DNA of 64,000 nucleotides, taken from Polaromonas sp. (GTDB lineage: Bacteria; Pseudomonadota; Gammaproteobacteria; Burkholderiales; Burkholderiaceae_C). The position numbers and the translations under genes were made by a program. The DNA lies in assembly GCF_029945925.1 (NCBI RefSeq), contig NZ_JAQSDN010000043.1, forward strand, positions 125,511-189,510. The letters run 5' to 3'. Within the stretch, counting starts at the first letter, position 1. The number at the start of each line of letters is the position of its first letter. Shown here piece by piece: positions 62,116 to 64,000 of this stretch. The notes under the pieces are model-generated. The model searched no databases and was not told the DNA's origin. It saw nothing but the letters and a program-made list of their open reading frames with translations.

Positions 62116-63561
62116 TCAACCGCGTCCATACGTATCTTCCATCCGCACGATATCGTCTTCACCCAGATAGGAGCCGGTCTGCACCTCAATGATTTCAAGC
62201 GGAACTGTACCGGGGTTGGTCAATCTGTGAGTCTGCCCCTGCGGAATATAGGTGCTCTGGTTTTCGGTGAGAACCATGCGCTTGTCGCCATTGATGACTT
62301 CAGCGGTACCGCTTACAACCACCCAATGCTCGGCACGATGGTGGTGCATCTGCAAGGACAGAGACGCGCCCGGCCGTACCGTAATGCGCTTGACCTGATG
62401 GTTCTGACCGACGTCGACGCTGTCATACCAGCCCCAGGGACGGGCGACAAGCCGGTGCTGCACAGCCTGGGACGCGTCCAGCGCCTCCAGCTTGGCGACC
62501 ACCTCCTTGACGCCTTCAGATTGACCCGTATGGGCGACCAGCAAGGCGTCGGGGGTGTCGATGATGAACAACTCCTGCGTCCCCAAAGCCACCACTGGCC
62601 TGCCGCCTCCTGCATGAATATAGGTATTGCGCGAGCGCAGATGATGCGCATTTTTTGCATCTCCACCTGCATGATTGCCTTCCGCCTGCGAGCCGGCCAA
62701 GTCCGCCACGGCGTTCCAGCTACCCACGTCGCTCCAGACGCCATCAAACGGGAACACGACCACATTGGCGGCGCGCTCCATCACCGCGTAGTCGATGGAC
62801 TGGCTACGGCAACCGGTAAACACCTGCGCGTCGGGGCGTGTAAACAACCCATCCTGCTGCGACTGCTGCATGGCCATCCGGCACACATCCAGAATGTCCG
62901 GCGCATGGGCCTGCAAGGCATCCAGCAGCGCCTGTGCGCAGACAAGAAAGATGCCCGCGTTCCACAGGTATTGACCGCTGGCCAAAAACTCAAGGGCCTT
63001 TGCTGCATCCGGCTTTTCCACAAAACGGGCAACCTTGAAACTCCCGTCCCCGCAAGACTGCCCTTTTTGGATGTATCCGTAGGCCGTGCTGGGCATGCTG
63101 GGCTGCACACCGAAAGTAACCAGCTGCCCGGCCTGCGCAGCGGCAGCGGCCGAACGCACCATGGTGACAAAGGCAGGCATATTGGGGATGTGGTGGTCTG
63201 CCGGGCAAAACAGCAGCAAGGCATCTGCAGGGGCCGCGAGCGCAGCAAGCGCCATGGCTGCCGCAGTATTTTTTGGCTGCGGCTCCAGGATCTGGCGCAC
63301 CACAACGCCCGCCTGCTCGGCCACGTCGGCCACGAGGAAACGATGGTCTTCCGAAGATATACAGGTAATGCCCGCACCAGTGGGGTCAGCAAGCAGCGCC
63401 AGGCGCTCCAGCGTGAGCTGCAACAGCGATTTCTCACCCACCAGGGGAATGAACTGCTTGGGGAACGCCTTGCGCGACAAAGGCCAGAGCCGCGTGCCGC
63501 TGCCGCCACAAAGAACAACCGGGTGAATGGCAGCAAAGCCCGGGGTGCCAGAGCCCGTCAC
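62116..63561 (-). CDS. manC: Mannose-1-phosphate guanylyltransferase/mannose-6-phosphate isomerase
   Basis: The 481-residue bifunctional enzyme has GGSGTRLWPLSRKAFPKQF at the N-terminus (GTP loop), VEKPDAAKALEFLASG near residue 165 and a C-terminal cupin isomerase domain with SLQMHHHRAEHWVVVSGTAEV near residue 410 (interrupted after 20 residues) for zinc. It makes GDP-mannose, used by the two GMD-type enzymes at 5005-5970 and 9504-10589. The start is GTG, coupled to the regulator gene by GTGA. It is a standard first structural gene after the MarR-type regulator in such loci. Confidence 0.94.
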   Translation of the reverse strand: MTGSGTPGFAAIHPVVLCGGSGTRLWPLSRKAFPKQFIPLVGEKSLLQLTLERLALLADPTGAGITCISSEDHRFLVADVAEQAGVVVRQILEPQPKNTAAAMALAALAAPADALLLFCPADHHIPNMPAFVTMVRSAAAAAQAGQLVTFGVQPSMPSTAYGYIQKGQSCGDGSFKVARFVEKPDAAKALEFLASGQYLWNAGIFLVCAQALLDALQAHAPDILDVCRMAMQQSQQDGLFTRPDAQVFTGCRSQSIDYAVMERAANVVVFPFDGVWSDVGSWNAVADLAGSQAEGNHAGGDAKNAHHLRSRNTYIHAGGGRPVVALGTQELFIIDTPDALLVAHTGQSEGVKEVVAKLEALDASQAVQHRLVARPWGWYDSVDVGQNHQVKRITVRPGASLSLQMHHHRAEHWVVVSGTAEVINGDKRMVLTENQSTYIPQGQTHRLTNPGTVPLEIIEVQTGSYLGEDDIVRMEDTYGRG

Positions 63562-63902
63562 GACCGCTCCACTTCCCGGCGCAGCGCCTCAATCTCCTTC
63601 TGGAGCAGCTCAAACTCTGCCAGCTTGCGCTGCAAAAAGGCTTTCGTCAGGGCACTTTTTTCCTCGATGCCGGACGGCGTGAGTACATAGGAATAAGCCA
63701 TCTTGTTGTCGCTACGCCTGAAGTTGTTGGCTTTGACCAGCCCCTTGTCAACCAGCGCCCGCAGGCAGTAATTGACCTTGCCAAGGCTCACCCCAAAACG
63801 TTCCGCCAGCCCCCGCTGACTGGCAGCAGGCTCTTGGGTCAGCTGGCACAAAAGGTAGTAAGGCAGATCTTGGGGTGCCATCGTCTGTTTTGATATGTTC
63901 AT
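63558..63902 (-). CDS. MarR-family EPS-associated transcriptional regulator
   Basis: A small protein of 114 residues. QDLPYYLLCQLTQEPAASQR leads into a winged helix: LAERFGVSLGKVNYCLRALVDKG is the helix-turn-helix (interrupted after 20 residues), and KMAYSYVLTPSGIEEKS the wing. The C-terminal 30 residues form a short coiled coil (AEFELLQKEIEALRREVE) probably for dimerisation. Proteins of this type sit upstream of exopolysaccharide clusters (TIGR04176-like, from memory). The ATG at 63902 gives the usual N-terminus. Likely controls the operon to its left; targets unknown. Confidence 0.83.
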   Translation of the reverse strand: MNISKQTMAPQDLPYYLLCQLTQEPAASQRGLAERFGVSLGKVNYCLRALVDKGLVKANNFRRSDNKMAYSYVLTPSGIEEKSALTKAFLQRKLAEFELLQKEIEALRREVERS

Positions 63903-64000
63903 GACTTGAACGCATTGTAAACATATGCGTCGCTGGCGGATAGCCAGAGCCTTGTCCAACGAGGTATGAGCCTGAAGGAGGCGCGTATTTCCAACGAAAA

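Noticed and set aside
62026..63690. Long plus-strand ORF (554 aa) antisense to manC
   Set aside because: It lies opposite a strongly supported ManC gene, has no recognisable motifs and a composition typical of the complementary strand of a GC-rich gene.
1..64000. CRISPR array, tRNA or rRNA genes
   Set aside because: I found no regularly spaced repeats and no recognisable tRNA or rRNA sequence in the parts I read.
1..64000. Transposase or integrase genes of insertion sequences
   Set aside because: None of the translated frames shows DDE or tyrosine-recombinase motifs, despite signs of modular transfer.

Overview
The window looks like one very large surface-polysaccharide (O-antigen, capsule or exopolysaccharide) and glycan-modification locus from a Gram-negative bacterium. 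A betaproteobacterium of the order Burkholderiales, perhaps Comamonadaceae, is my best guess. The guess rests on moderately GC-rich codon use, a short MarR-type EPS-associated regulator next to a fused ManC, and two copies of a short intergenic repeat of a kind I associate with Comamonadaceae. It is an inference from style, not from a search. Fifty-eight of 59 genes run on the minus strand, so transcription goes from the right end (regulator, about 63.9 kb) to the left end. Many neighbours overlap by ATGA or TGATG, which points to long, translationally coupled operons. The one plus-strand gene is an SDR oxidoreductase at 35.2-36.1 kb.

Layout from right to left. (1) 62.1-63.9 kb: regulator and bifunctional mannose-1-P guanylyltransferase/isomerase, feeding GDP-mannose. 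(2) 55.0-62.0 kb: a pseudaminic-acid-type nonulosonate set (PseC transaminase, SpsF/PseF-like cytidylyltransferase, fused PseG-PseH, PseI synthase) with a formyltransferase, a LmbE-type deacetylase and a phytanoyl-CoA-dioxygenase-like enzyme. No PseB dehydratase is present. (3) 47.9-55.0 kb: an OafA-SGNH O-acyltransferase, a methyltransferase with a Trm112-like tail, a FemAB-like transferase, a methyltransferase gene broken by an amber codon, and a PglK-like ABC flippase. (4) 42.2-47.8 kb: a heptose-type set (SIS isomerase, GmhB-type phosphatase, transaldolase, and a kinase/nucleotidyltransferase with HldE domains in reversed order) plus two epimerases. (5) 36.2-42.2 kb: a Gfo/Idh/MocA oxidoreductase, two paralogous SDR proteins and a UDP-glucose-dehydrogenase-like protein, the last three lacking canonical catalytic residues, then a TPP-dependent E1 alpha/beta pair with no E2 or E3. 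(6) 23.9-35.1 kb: two uncommon glycosyltransferase-like proteins (one of 1104 residues with two similar halves), a hexapeptide acyltransferase, a 2-hydroxyacid dehydrogenase, an epimerase, two methyltransferases, and an aldolase/HAD phosphatase/KdsB-like trio that could make and activate a 2-keto-3-deoxy sugar acid. (7) 13.8-23.7 kb: a CDP-6-deoxy-sugar pathway (RfbF, RfbG, cupin epimerase, aminotransferase), two glycosyltransferases, methyltransferases and a polysaccharide deacetylase. (8) 0-13.8 kb: an aminotransferase-FemAB fusion, two GDP-mannose dehydratase-type enzymes, a Wzx flippase, a C-methyltransferase, glycosyltransferases, and an MBOAT/SGNH O-acetylation pair.

Taken together, the locus appears able to make at least four kinds of activated sugar: GDP-6-deoxyhexoses, CDP-amino-6-deoxyhexoses, an NDP-heptose, and CMP-ulosonates (pseudaminic-type and possibly a second type). 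It also carries many decorations: methyl, acetyl, formyl, and perhaps amino-acyl. No Wzy polymerase, chain-length regulator or initiating phosphoglycosyltransferase is visible, so the window probably holds only part of the system. The best candidates for undescribed chemistry are the 36.2-42.2 kb block of catalytically unusual enzymes, the 24-26 kb aldolase/phosphatase/cytidylyltransferase trio, the 721-residue aminotransferase-FemAB fusion and the 1104-residue two-part glycosyltransferase-like protein.
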